Assembly: GCA_045601525.1 (NCBI GenBank)
Contig: JAZRZR010000059.1
Location: 1 to 35,619, forward strand
DNA length: 35,619 bases
From: SIG565 sp045601525
GTDB taxonomy: Bacteria; Bacillota; Clostridia; Oscillospirales; Acutalibacteraceae
Direction: 5' to 3'
This document shows positions 7,101-14,681 of the stretch, in pieces (positions within the stretch are counted from its first letter, which is position 1; every line of letters starts with the position of its first letter). The position numbers were made by a program, and so were the translations under genes. A model generated the notes under the pieces. It worked only from the letters and a program-made list of their open reading frames with translations. It ran no database searches and was not told where the DNA came from.

Positions 7101-10048
7101 TAATCCTCAGCATTGGCGCCTGCGATATCAACTGCGCCCAAAAGCTCTGGCTTAACAGCATCGTTAAGAGTTACCTTATAATCAAGAATTGTGTTAATTG
7201 CCATTTGGCAATCCTTAGCCGCACGGATAACGTCACGGTTATTAGGCGCTACAATAATACCAACCGTGCCCTTGTTCTCAGGTGATGAAACTGTCACCTT
7301 ATTGCTGGGTGCGCCATCATAGGTGAGTTCAGGAAGCTCTGGTGAAGAGAAGGTAAGCTTATCACCCAAGAAATCCATCTCATAGGTAGCAGTTGTAAAG
7401 TTATATCGGCCCGATCCTGAAACGGCGGTACCCAAAAGACCTGCATAGGTGTTAACGCTGTTTCCTGCAACTACCGTGAATGCGGTTGAAGCCGAAGGAT
7501 TAAGCAAAGCAGATGTAGCTGTGCCGTTAGGTGTTACAACACCCTGATTTGCTGTGCTTACATAGTTTGCACCCGTAACAAGCAATGTTGAAAGTGTGTC
7601 GTGACCCGATGTTAAATCAAGAGCCGAACCATCGCTTGTAACACGGCCAACAACGCCTATACGGCTGTTTGTACCTGTGCGGAAACGAAGAGTTGTTGTA
7701 ATCTTATAGTTTTGTAAATCTTCAAGAATATCATTATCAAGAACTGTAACGATATAGTGTTGCGAGCCGACAACATTTGTTCCGTCTGAACCTCTTACAG
7801 TAATGTTTGCCGAATTTGCAACATCAACATATTTATAAATAGAGTTTGTATCATAAGGAACAAATCCGCTTGGAACTGTAGTAAATCTTTCCGCAGTGCT
7901 TATTCCGTCATCACGGAAATAATATGCGGGGTTGTCAGTTGTGGGATAATTTGCCACAAGGTTCGGTGTGTTTGTGTTATCGGCACCGGGGAGGCGATAA
8001 ATAACCCTACCAGTATTTGTAACAAAGGCTGTTGTCCACTTTGTTAAATCATCGTTTGTTGTATCACGGTAATCTTCCTCAAAGAGAACATACTCGGTCT
8101 CATTAGGAGCCTTAACTACAATATATACATTTAATGTGCTTGCGCCGTTTATAACAGTTACCTTATAAACACCGCGCTTATAAGCATAGATTGTATCATT
8201 TTCAATCTTAAGGTCAGCACTGTTAATACCTGTTGTATCCCAAGTAACGCCTGAGCCTACAGCTACAGAACCAGCTTCAACAAGGAAGTTGTTCATATCA
8301 ATCTTTTGACCTGCAGTCATAGGAATAACACGCTTTTTAGCATCTACAATATATGTTTCGGCAGTGGGTGCAGAAGCGGGCATATCTTCAGCGCCATCAA
8401 CACCGTTCAGCTTAACGCTGAAGGAGTAAATACGCATATTGGCATGACCTGCAAAGAAGCCAATTGCACCGCCGGCTTCGACTCTACCGTCGGTTGCAAA
8501 CTTTGTATGGTAATCTGTAAATGCAGTAAGTGCATCCGCTGAACTCGGGTCAAATGAATAAATGTCGGTTGTTGTGTCGAGAAGTACATTATCATCGAGA
8601 GTGTACTTGATATCGGCACCGTTAAGCACAACCTCTATCTTCTTCGAAACGGATTTATCATTTGTTGAAGCCTGGTTGAACAAATATTTGTTATCTGTCG
8701 CTGTCTTGAGAGATGCGAAATCATCTCCGGTAAGGGAGTGGAGAGAGCCACGGTCAACACCGTAGTTCCAACCGCTTCCAATCATTCTTGATTTTCCGTA
8801 AGCACCAAGCGATACACCGCCAATGGGATGGTGAGCAAAATACAAGCCACCGCCTGTACGGTCAGAGAATGTAAATATGTTTTCATTAGTAGAGCTGCCG
8901 CTTACATAAGCGGGCGCATCAAAGTTAACGTCTGTTCTCAATATGAAGCCACGAGAAAGGTTTGTGTTGCCATACTCAGCGCCTGCACCGAGATTTGCAG
9001 TAAAGGTGTAATCGATAAAATCCGAAAGAACAGGTGCCTTGTAGTAAACAAAGACTGGGCCATATCCCATATAGATTTGGAGATAACCGCTCTTTGTAGC
9101 AACATTGCTTGATGAAGGACTTGCTACTTTATACTGATTGTATCCATCAGGATTTGCCCAAATCCAACCTGTTGAAGAGCTTGTAACCGTACCGTCTGCC
9201 AATGCACACATCCAGTTGCCGTCATTAAACGATGCATTGGTTGAGAAATCTTGGTCAACAAGCTTAAACTCATAATCGTTTTCGTTATTAACAATAACAT
9301 AAAACTTCTTGGAAACAGCCGAAGCGCCCTCGCCAAAAGTAGCCTTTAATTCAAAAAGACCTGTTAAGAGGGATGAAACTGTTTTTGCCGAATTATTAAC
9401 AACAATTGTTTTGTTTGCCGAATCTTCATGGAGAGCCCAATTAAGTTCGGTACCTCTATAGTATCTGCCACCATTTGTGAGCTGAACAGCAACTTCGCCA
9501 AGGTCTATCGTTGTATTGATAAACATCGGGATTGCGGGTGAGTTAAAGGCAGCAGTATATACAAATGTGGTCTTCGGAAGGTCCTCAGCAGCATCAATTC
9601 CGCTAAGGTCACCGTTTGTTGATGAGAAGTTATAATCATCCTTCTCGTTTACCACTATGTAAAAATCTTTTGTTGTTGGAGTGGCGCTACCGTCATCAAA
9701 TGTTGCGGTGATTTTTTGCTCGCCAACTGCCAAAGCATAAAAGGCCTTGTTGGCAGCATCAAGATACGGCGCTGCAACGCTTGAAGTTTCAACTGACCAT
9801 TCAAGAGTGTCGGCCGAACCGCTTAAATAGCTTCCTCCATCAGTGATTTGAACCTCGATATCGTCAAAATCAAGACGACTGCCAAAGGACATAGGTATAA
9901 CTGGTGAACTAAAGGACACCTTATAGGGTGCTTGTTCGCCACCGTCAGCAAAAACTGCAATTGTAGCAGTTATTGATGTGATGATAACTGCCAAGGCAAG
10001 TATTGCAGACAATACCTTTTTGGAAATGTGTTTTACAACAGATTTCAT
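4133..10048 (-). CDS. giant BspA-like multidomain surface protein with poly-Asp tail
   Basis: A 1971-residue secreted, membrane-anchored protein. The signal peptide covers residues 1-36. Two Ig-like repeats follow (about 40-140 and 165-265), each opening with a hydrophobic strand containing SPVIPM or SPAIPM. A long beta-rich region similar to laminin-G/concanavalin folds covers about 275-560 and a third Ig-like domain 575-655. Four LRR_5 blocks lie near 1073-1183, 1323-1450, 1550-1640 and 1736-1840, each closed by a cap with GSTA followed by an aromatic-rich strand. A short charged coil (AEEDRIAAEEAAKE) sits near 1230. An acidic linker, one membrane helix near 1906-1937 and 30 acidic residues (1942-1971, 23 consecutive Asp) end the protein. 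The likely role is adhesion or glycan binding. GGAGG lies 9 nt before the chosen ATG, and a TTGCAA-17-TATCAT promoter stands upstream. The upstream ATG at 10084 lies too close to the promoter and lacks a binding site. Confidence 0.88.
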   Translation of the reverse strand: MKSVVKHISKKVLSAILALAVIITSITATIAVFADGGEQAPYKVSFSSPVIPMSFGSRLDFDDIEVQITDGGSYLSGSADTLEWSVETSSVAAPYLDAANKAFYALAVGEQKITATFDDGSATPTTKDFYIVVNEKDDYNFSSTNGDLSGIDAAEDLPKTTFVYTAAFNSPAIPMFINTTIDLGEVAVQLTNGGRYYRGTELNWALHEDSANKTIVVNNSAKTVSSLLTGLFELKATFGEGASAVSKKFYVIVNNENDYEFKLVDQDFSTNASFNDGNWMCALADGTVTSSSTGWIWANPDGYNQYKVASPSSSNVATKSGYLQIYMGYGPVFVYYKAPVLSDFIDYTFTANLGAGAEYGNTNLSRGFILRTDVNFDAPAYVSGSSTNENIFTFSDRTGGGLYFAHHPIGGVSLGAYGKSRMIGSGWNYGVDRGSLHSLTGDDFASLKTATDNKYLFNQASTNDKSVSKKIEVVLNGADIKYTLDDNVLLDTTTDIYSFDPSSADALTAFTDYHTKFATDGRVEAGGAIGFFAGHANMRIYSFSVKLNGVDGAEDMPASAPTAETYIVDAKKRVIPMTAGQKIDMNNFLVEAGSVAVGSGVTWDTTGINSADLKIENDTIYAYKRGVYKVTVINGASTLNVYIVVKAPNETEYVLFEEDYRDTTNDDLTKWTTAFVTNTGRVIYRLPGADNTNTPNLVANYPTTDNPAYYFRDDGISTAERFTTVPSGFVPYDTNSIYKYVDVANSANITVRGSDGTNVVGSQHYIVTVLDNDILEDLQNYKITTTLRFRTGTNSRIGVVGRVTSDGSALDLTSGHDTLSTLLVTGANYVSTANQGVVTPNGTATSALLNPSASTAFTVVAGNSVNTYAGLLGTAVSGSGRYNFTTATYEMDFLGDKLTFSSPELPELTYDGAPSNKVTVSSPENKGTVGIIVAPNNRDVIRAAKDCQMAINTILDYKVTLNDAVKPELLGAVDIAGANAEDYVAEDEDYQEISSSYNVTYTASGAVSDVTPSAASSKLSAKIVFADKVGETTITSIPWFFMRSHATSRPNPQVVAFARVVSQFVLPANTTSIGDSGFYQTTFLEKIVLPDTLESMGEAVFNESGITKIVVPHSITSLRKSAFRNCWSLNEVEIGRGVTTIITETFSADRRLAEITLPLNVSNIETKAFDGCKSLANVRIYNTAATIADNAFPANEFLTIYGGTGSTAQAYATAKSIRFVAIDAEIAAAIQAEEDRIAAEEAAKELIVNTEDTGATYTVDTTGGIYGVSGFTAGADLNTGKYTFPKTGVYKGDNVTLTAVLSSAIKNSTDKKRILYAVIPEGYTTIYNSAFSGSSAMVKLDLPETLQTIQASAFNGCSSLKAVKIPAAVYEIASEAFNGNSALTSVTFGEDSVLRTIGKSAFAGTKIETITLPIMAREIGDNAFAGCTALTDVYITNKNAKIGTNAFAPGTKIHGVAGSTAQAYAEANGLTFVADVEDKLSATINSVDANEKVEYKGEGASWKVISYEGKGHNFVIKEVMDHTAADGTVTKGVVVSGIEVNVGKNSKSKHRIYKLTIPETVTTIGDSAFNGCVNLVEVNIPKYVTLIDQYAFVGCDINGKVEIGPICKTIGKRAFYGNANITDVYIYSSDCMINNEAFPQGIKIHGYAGSTAEKWAKSNNCVFVEITGTPEKITTSTFTDNGNYTLGFDSATGTINGYSVKNSANGYSDKITIPATIGGTKVTTIADAFGTKPYSASIKAVIIPEGVTTLGDSAFAGTSNMLAVQLPNSLTTIGVNAFNGSGIIGDIIIPESVTTIARSSFANCKGLTSVTITNPEVTIGANAFEGVTPGMTIKGYTGSTAYEYWSKFLKAKNVKFESIGEYVAPDKDDDSSDADKDDDDKDTSGTQQNKDDEDDGDYDTNTIGGINIQDLTLIIIAAFGGLLFLILICGVVIVIVVVNSSDDDDDDDDDDDDDDDDDDDDDDDEDEDDED
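4136..4225 (-). repeat. (GAY)n tract encoding 30 acidic residues
   Basis: Thirty consecutive codons are GAC, GAT, GAA or GAG, the first 23 all Asp. GAC and GAT alternate irregularly, so the tract is not a pure trinucleotide microsatellite and looks maintained at protein level. It directly follows the membrane helix. Confidence 0.95.
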
Positions 10049-10090
10049 AAAATCTACCTCCTCGCAAAATGTAGATAAATACACACCATA

Positions 10091-10119
10091 ATGATAACAT
10101 AAAGTCTATTTTTTTGCAA
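10091..10119 (-). promoter_or_regulatory. sigma-A-type promoter of the giant LRR gene
   Basis: The -35 TTGCAA (10114-10119) and -10 TATCAT (10091-10096) are 17 nt apart on the minus strand, about 42 nt before the start codon at 10048. Confidence 0.7.
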
Positions 10120-10147
10120 TGTTTTTTTATGCCATTTTTACAATTTT

Positions 10148-10177
10148 TTGACACTTTTTGTCCCCTTTTTGTGTCAA
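10148..10177. promoter_or_regulatory. inverted repeat upstream of the giant-gene promoter
   Basis: TTGACAC (10148-10154) and GTGTCAA (10171-10177) form a 7-nt inverted repeat with a 16-nt A/T-rich spacer, about 30 nt upstream of the -35 box. It may be an operator; no regulator can be assigned. Confidence 0.35.
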
Positions 10178-10247
10178 ACACAATATATAGTTGTGCGCTT
10201 TTTCCGAGCCACAATTTTTGCGGGGTGGTCGCCACTATCGGCGCATA

Positions 10248-10279
10248 AAAAAAGGAACGGCTTTTGCCGTTCCTTAAAA
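10248..10279 (-). terminator. rho-independent terminator of paralog B
   Basis: AAGGAACGGC (10252-10261) and GCCGTTCCTT (10266-10275) form a perfect 10-bp stem around TTTT. The minus strand continues with a T run. It starts a few nucleotides after the stop codon at 10282. Confidence 0.9.
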
Positions 10280-10281
10280 TT

Positions 10282-11784
10282 TTAATAAATTATGATTTTG
10301 CCCGTTTTATCGCCAAAAACCTCTTCGGCGGTTTTACCTGTGCTGCTGCTTGCCTTAAATACGGTTTCGTTGCCACCATATTTAATAGTGTAAAGAGCAT
10401 TCGACTGGTTTACAACATAGGTGTTGCCGCTAAAGGTTGCGTCATTGGCCTTGCTGCCGTTTGTAATGCCAATGAGACTTGGATTGCCATGGGCAAAAAT
10501 GTTATTTTTAATAACATAGTTTTCGACTGTTGATGTTGCGCCACCCTTAATGTTTGCGGGAGAGTTTTTATCGGGGCGGGAAAGTCTTCCCCAACCGTAG
10601 CCTGCATAGCGCATTATATTATTGCTGATTTCTATGTTTCGAAGCGCGCCTATTGTGTTGCGCAAGAAATATTCGAAATTATACACGCTATACTCTAAAA
10701 GGTTATTTGTAAAGGCAATATTTTCTTGGGAAACATCACCTGTTCCCTCTTGGTTGTTCCATTGGAATGTGATGCCCGCATCATAAATTTGATAAATGTG
10801 GCAAAGGTCAACATAAAAGCCGTTTCCTCTACCCCAAAGTTCTATTCCGTTGCCAAAACGAGTTGTGCCGCCATCGGGCTTGCAACCGCCACCCATATAG
10901 CCGAGCACGCAACCCTGAATTTTGGTGTTGGTAATTCCGCCGTAAGCCCAAATTCCGTAACCGCCTGTGTACATCAATCTTAGGTTTTGAACGGTAGAAT
11001 TGCTCTTAACCGCCAAAATGGTGTTATAGGGGCAAATTTCTATGTTCTCAAAAACCTCACTCGGATTGCCGCCATCATAATAAAAATAGAGTTCGGTGCC
11101 GCGCTTCTTATAATAAAAGTTGAAGTTTTTGTTAACCTCAGCCTCCTTTGATTTGCGATTACCAAAGGCTTTACCGTTATCGAAAACAACAAGACCTATA
11201 TCCGAGGAAACGCCAACATCAACTACCCAAACGTTTTCTTCGTCTTCGCTTTCTACCCACTCTAGTTTTTTGCCATCAATTGAGCCGTAAATGGTAGGCT
11301 TGTTGCCCTTTCCATAAGCGCCATAGGAAACGCCTTCTTTACCCTCGATAGTGGTGCGCCAAAAGTCACCTCTGTTAAGAAGAATTACATCGCCGCTTTT
11401 TGCAAGGCTATTAGCCTTTAATATATTTGCAACGGCGGTTTCGGGGGTAAGACCATCGTTTGCATCATCACCATCATTGGAAACATAAATATATTTTCCG
11501 TTATCGGCAGGTTTTAGAGTGTCCTCGTTTCCCAATATTTTGTTAAGCAAATCATTAGCCGCTTTGGTAATCTCCTCGGGTTCTTTTCTCTCTTCCAACA
11601 TACCGAGTGATTTGCCTTCACCCATCGCACCTACAACATCAAGGGTATATACCTCGGGGTCGGTGGGGTCAATGTTCATACCCTCGGGAATATTTTGCGA
11701 TGTTAAGCTATTAAGCAAATCACATCCGCAAAGCGAGAAAACAAGCAAAGCCGAAATTATAATTGACAAAACTTTCTTGAGCAT
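10282..11784 (-). CDS. right-handed beta-helix lipoprotein, paralog B (DUF1565-like)
   Basis: A 500-residue surface lipoprotein of the same family, with lipobox LCGC (Cys21). The conserved pre-helix segment reads GEGKSLGMLEERKEPEE, followed by IYVSNDGDDANDGLTPE, LLNRGDFWR, GAYGKGNKPTIYGSIDG and the rungs GNGIELWG and YDAGITFQW. It ends in FGDKTGKIIIY. Replacement of the CYDAGITPQ form by IYDAGITFQ puts it with paralogs C and G, which also share the QGC...GYxGG pattern. The start is the inner ATG with GGAG 6 nt upstream; the ATG five codons earlier has no binding site. It is a single-gene unit with its own promoter (11811-11839) and terminator, divergent from the acyltransferase. A role in binding or cutting a glycan is inferred from the fold. 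Confidence 0.85.
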   Translation of the reverse strand: MLKKVLSIIISALLVFSLCGCDLLNSLTSQNIPEGMNIDPTDPEVYTLDVVGAMGEGKSLGMLEERKEPEEITKAANDLLNKILGNEDTLKPADNGKYIYVSNDGDDANDGLTPETAVANILKANSLAKSGDVILLNRGDFWRTTIEGKEGVSYGAYGKGNKPTIYGSIDGKKLEWVESEDEENVWVVDVGVSSDIGLVVFDNGKAFGNRKSKEAEVNKNFNFYYKKRGTELYFYYDGGNPSEVFENIEICPYNTILAVKSNSTVQNLRLMYTGGYGIWAYGGITNTKIQGCVLGYMGGGCKPDGGTTRFGNGIELWGRGNGFYVDLCHIYQIYDAGITFQWNNQEGTGDVSQENIAFTNNLLEYSVYNFEYFLRNTIGALRNIEISNNIMRYAGYGWGRLSRPDKNSPANIKGGATSTVENYVIKNNIFAHGNPSLIGITNGSKANDATFSGNTYVVNQSNALYTIKYGGNETVFKASSSTGKTAEEVFGDKTGKIIIY

Positions 11785-11810
11785 ATCTTTCTCCAACATA
11801 TTTTTTCTTT

Positions 11811-11839
11811 ATTGTAACAAAAAAACAGGGTTTACACAA
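11811..11839 (-). promoter_or_regulatory. promoter of paralog B
   Basis: The -10 TACAAT (11811-11816) and a weak -35 TTGTGT (11834-11839) are 17 nt apart on the minus strand. Confidence 0.55.
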
Positions 11840-11848
11840 TCTGTTTTT
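11821..11848. promoter_or_regulatory. inverted repeat around the -35 box of paralog B
   Basis: AAAAACAG (11821-11828) and CTGTTTTT (11841-11848) are exact inverted repeats with a 12-nt spacer that contains the whole -35 hexamer. This position suits a repressor operator, but the same repeat could be chance in AT-rich DNA. Confidence 0.35.
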
Positions 11849-11883
11849 TCGGTTTTTGTTGCTTTTTTCAAAGAAACAGCAAT

Positions 11884-11912
11884 TTGACAAAAGACTATCT
11901 TCGTGATAATAT
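11884..11912 (+). promoter_or_regulatory. strong sigma-A-type promoter of the acyltransferase gene
   Basis: A consensus -35 TTGACA (11884-11889), a 17-nt spacer and TAATAT (11907-11912) lie 24 nt before the start codon. Confidence 0.8.
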
Positions 11913-11936
11913 TTCTTAATAGGGGGGCTTGAGGAG

Positions 11937-12953
11937 ATGTCACAAAAACGAGTAGTTTATTTTGACCTTTTGAATATTTTTGCCGCACTTTCGGTTGTCT
12001 TTTTGCATGCCAACGGCGCAGTCCACACCTTTTCGGACACATTGGCCTGGAAGCAAGCGTTAGGGGTTGAGGTGGTTTGCTATTGGGCGGTGCCTGTTTT
12101 CTTTATGCTTTCGGGTGCAAATCTTATGAATTATAGGCAAAGATATTCCACCGCTCTTTTCTTCAAAAAGAGACTTGTTAAAATCATAATTCCTTTTATA
12201 GTTTGGACTTTGTTTTATGCTGTTTTATTCAGGGTAAACCCATTCAAAACAGGACTTCGCGATTTTTTCAGCCGTTGCTTTAATACAGGAATTTTGTCAA
12301 CCTTTTGGTTTTTTATTCCATTGCTTGCAATCTACCTGGCAATGCCGATTTTATCCTTGCTTAAGGATAACCGCCGCATTTTATGGTATATGTTTGGCAT
12401 AAGTTTTTGCCTTATTTCGCTTTTGCCTTCGCTTTTCACCTATTTGGGTCTTGCCTGGAATTACGCTTTGGCTCCGATTATGTCGAGCGGATACCTAATA
12501 TATGCCATTTTAGGTTATTTGTTGGCAACCGCCGAGGTTTCTAAGGGTAGGCGTATCGCAATTTATGTGTTGGCCGTTTTTTCCTTGTTGCTTCGCTACT
12601 TTGCAACCCTGCTTCTTTCCCAAAGAGACGGCACCCTTAACCGCCTTTTCTTTGACTATCTCCAATATCACACCGTTTTCTTGGCGGCAGGTGTTTTCCT
12701 TTTGTTTAAGCACTCAAAACTGATAGACCGACTCTCAAAAAACGATAAATTTATACGGATTATTAAGACACTATCGGGTCTTAGCTTTGGAGTCTATCTT
12801 ATCCACCAAGCCATACTGATTTTGTTGCAACGGTTTATTGACCCCTCAACTTTTATTTGGCGATTAGCGGTGCCTTTCCTGATTTACCTGATTTGTGCCG
12901 CAATAATTTTCTTGCTTAAAAAGATACCCCTATTAAAACACATTGTGCCATAA
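11937..12953 (+). CDS. membrane acyltransferase, acyltransferase-3 family
   Basis: A 338-residue polytopic membrane protein with about ten hydrophobic helices. The N-terminus (YFDLLNIFAALSVVFLHANG) has the conserved opening helix of the OafA/YrhL-type acyltransferase-3 family, including the invariant His (residue 24). Members transfer acyl groups, commonly acetyl, to surface or exported polysaccharide; the acceptor here is unknown. It lies alone on the plus strand between paralogs B and C. GAGGAG touches the ATG, while an AGGGGGG run sits 9 nt upstream and is the more likely ribosome contact. No other in-frame start fits. The combination with two SGNH esterases suggests O-acyl chemistry on glycans, which is inference. 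Confidence 0.85.
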   Translation: MSQKRVVYFDLLNIFAALSVVFLHANGAVHTFSDTLAWKQALGVEVVCYWAVPVFFMLSGANLMNYRQRYSTALFFKKRLVKIIIPFIVWTLFYAVLFRVNPFKTGLRDFFSRCFNTGILSTFWFFIPLLAIYLAMPILSLLKDNRRILWYMFGISFCLISLLPSLFTYLGLAWNYALAPIMSSGYLIYAILGYLLATAEVSKGRRIAIYVLAVFSLLLRYFATLLLSQRDGTLNRLFFDYLQYHTVFLAAGVFLLFKHSKLIDRLSKNDKFIRIIKTLSGLSFGVYLIHQAILILLQRFIDPSTFIWRLAVPFLIYLICAAIIFLLKKIPLLKHIVP

Positions 12954-12955
12954 AC

Positions 12956-12979
12956 AAAACCCCTCTTTCGAGGGGTTTT
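12956..12979. terminator. bidirectional rho-independent terminator
   Basis: AAAACCCCTC (12956-12965) and GAGGGGTTTT (12970-12979) form a perfect stem with a four-base loop between the convergent acyltransferase and paralog C genes. T runs follow on both strands. Confidence 0.9.
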
Positions 12980-12983
12980 AATT

Positions 12984-14456
12984 TTAATAAATTATAAGTT
13001 TTCCTGTTTGGTCACCAAAGATATCCTTGGCTGTTTTATCAAGATTGTCGGCCGCCTTAAACTCACTCTTGCCAACCTTATAAATGTTTCTCGTTTTGTT
13101 AATCACATAGGTGTTGCCGATAAATTGCGGGATTGTTCCGGGTGTAGAACTGTGTATGTTTACAAGCGACGGGAAACCGTGGCTTATAATATTATCCTTT
13201 ATAACAAAGTTTATAACCGGGGTTGTCACGCCGCCCGCCTTTATGCTTGCAGGGGTTGTTTTGTCAGGTCGGGAAAGGGTGCCCCAACCATAGCCCGCAT
13301 TACGCATAACATTACCGCTTATCTCAATGTTTTTGAGGTTCCCCGTTGAGTTGCTGAGGAAATACTCAAAGTTATAAACATTGTATTCCAAAAGATTGTT
13401 TGTGAAGGCGATGTTTTCTTCGGTTATATCGCCCGTTGTATCGGTTTTCCATTGGAATGTAAGGCCTGCGTCGTAAACTTGATATACATGACACAAATCA
13501 ATGCAAAGGCCGTTTACGCTGCCCCAAAGTTCAACGCCGTTGCCAAGGCGAACATCGGTGCCCTTTCCGCCGCCGCCAATGTATCCCATAATACAACCTT
13601 GAATATTAACATTATCTTCGCCACTACCGACATGTATCGCAAAACTTCCCGAATACATAAGGCGCAGGTTTTGATAAGTGCCGTTTTCGGCCGCTATAAT
13701 TATGTTTTTGTATATACCGATTTCAATCGAATAAAAATCTTTTGTGATATCTCCATCATAATACACATATAACTTTGTTCCTCGTTTTTCAAGGAAGAAG
13801 TTATATGGTTTTATTAAGCCATCCTTTGATGTTTTGCGATTGCCCACAATTTTGCCGTGGTTAAAAACAATATGACCGACATCCAAGGTTGTGCCTATAT
13901 CGGCAACCCATAAATGCTCGTTTTCTTCATCCCTTTGCCACTCTACCGCCAAACCATCAATTGATGTGTAAATGGTGGGATTGTTGCCTTCGCCGTATGC
14001 TCCGTAAGCAACGCCCTCTTTGCCAACAATTTGCTCACGCCAGAAATTACCCCTCTTTAGAAGCACCGCATCACCGCTTTTGGTTTTGGCATTTGCAGCA
14101 AGAATTGTTTTCATTGGCTTTTCGGGACTTAAGCCATCGTTATTATCATCGCCATCGTTTGAAACATAGTATGTTTTCGAGCCTTCTTTGGCCTTTACCG
14201 TATCCGGATTTGCCTCTATTCTTTTGAGTAACTCATCGGCAGCCTTTGTTACCTCTTCAGGCTCTTTTCTCTCTTCAAGAAGCCCCAACGCTTTACCCTC
14301 ACCCATAGCGGTTACACAGTCAATCGTATAGATTGAAGGGTCGGTAAGGTCAATTTCGTTTTTAACGGCACCGCCATTCCCGCCGCATGCGCAAAGCGAC
14401 AAGGCTAACACTGCGCACAAGCAAACGGCCACAACTCTTTTAATTGCACTCAACAT
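12984..14456 (-). CDS. right-handed beta-helix lipoprotein, paralog C (DUF1565-like)
   Basis: A 490-residue lipoprotein with lipobox LCAC (Cys24). It shows SIYTIDCVTAMGEGKALG, the entry motif YYVSNDGDDNNDGLSPEKP, LLKRGNFWRE, GAYGEGNNPTIYTSIDG, GNGVELWGSVNGLCIDLCH and YDAGLTFQW, and ends in FGDQTGKLIIY. The signal peptide (MLSAIKRVVAV) is almost that of paralog A, yet the helix rungs resemble B and G, so the family appears to be a mosaic. GGAG lies 7 nt before the ATG. It is a single-gene unit: the four-gene operon's terminator lies upstream and a shared terminator downstream. Function beyond a secreted beta-helix fold is not visible. Confidence 0.85.
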   Translation of the reverse strand: MLSAIKRVVAVCLCAVLALSLCACGGNGGAVKNEIDLTDPSIYTIDCVTAMGEGKALGLLEERKEPEEVTKAADELLKRIEANPDTVKAKEGSKTYYVSNDGDDNNDGLSPEKPMKTILAANAKTKSGDAVLLKRGNFWREQIVGKEGVAYGAYGEGNNPTIYTSIDGLAVEWQRDEENEHLWVADIGTTLDVGHIVFNHGKIVGNRKTSKDGLIKPYNFFLEKRGTKLYVYYDGDITKDFYSIEIGIYKNIIIAAENGTYQNLRLMYSGSFAIHVGSGEDNVNIQGCIMGYIGGGGKGTDVRLGNGVELWGSVNGLCIDLCHVYQVYDAGLTFQWKTDTTGDITEENIAFTNNLLEYNVYNFEYFLSNSTGNLKNIEISGNVMRNAGYGWGTLSRPDKTTPASIKAGGVTTPVINFVIKDNIISHGFPSLVNIHSSTPGTIPQFIGNTYVINKTRNIYKVGKSEFKAADNLDKTAKDIFGDQTGKLIIY

Positions 14457-14484
14457 ACCTTTTCTCCTTTGATTGTTTTGTTTT

Positions 14485-14513
14485 ATTATAATAGATACTT
14501 TTAAGCATAAAAA
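14485..14513 (-). promoter_or_regulatory. probable promoter of paralog C
   Basis: A perfect TATAAT (14485-14490 on the minus strand) lies about 29 nt before the start codon. The -35 region at 17 nt is only TTTTTA, so the promoter may be weak or activator-dependent. Confidence 0.45.
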
Positions 14514-14642
14514 TAGAATTTTGTTGTGAGAATTTGTGTTTTTGTTGTTTTATCGAAAACACAACCCCCCTTTGCAAGCCTATCATATCAAAAAACTTTT
14601 TGTTTTTCAACACATAATTCAAAAATGTCAAAATAGTGCAAA

Positions 14643-14679
14643 AAGAAGTCCGTTTCGGTAAAGCCAAAACGGACTTCTT
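14643..14679 (-). terminator. rho-independent terminator of the four-paralog operon
   Basis: AAGAAGTCCGTTT (14643-14655) and AAACGGACTTCTT (14667-14679) form a perfect 13-bp stem, followed by a T run on the minus strand. It begins two nucleotides after the stop codon of paralog D. Confidence 0.93.
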
Positions 14680-14681
14680 GT

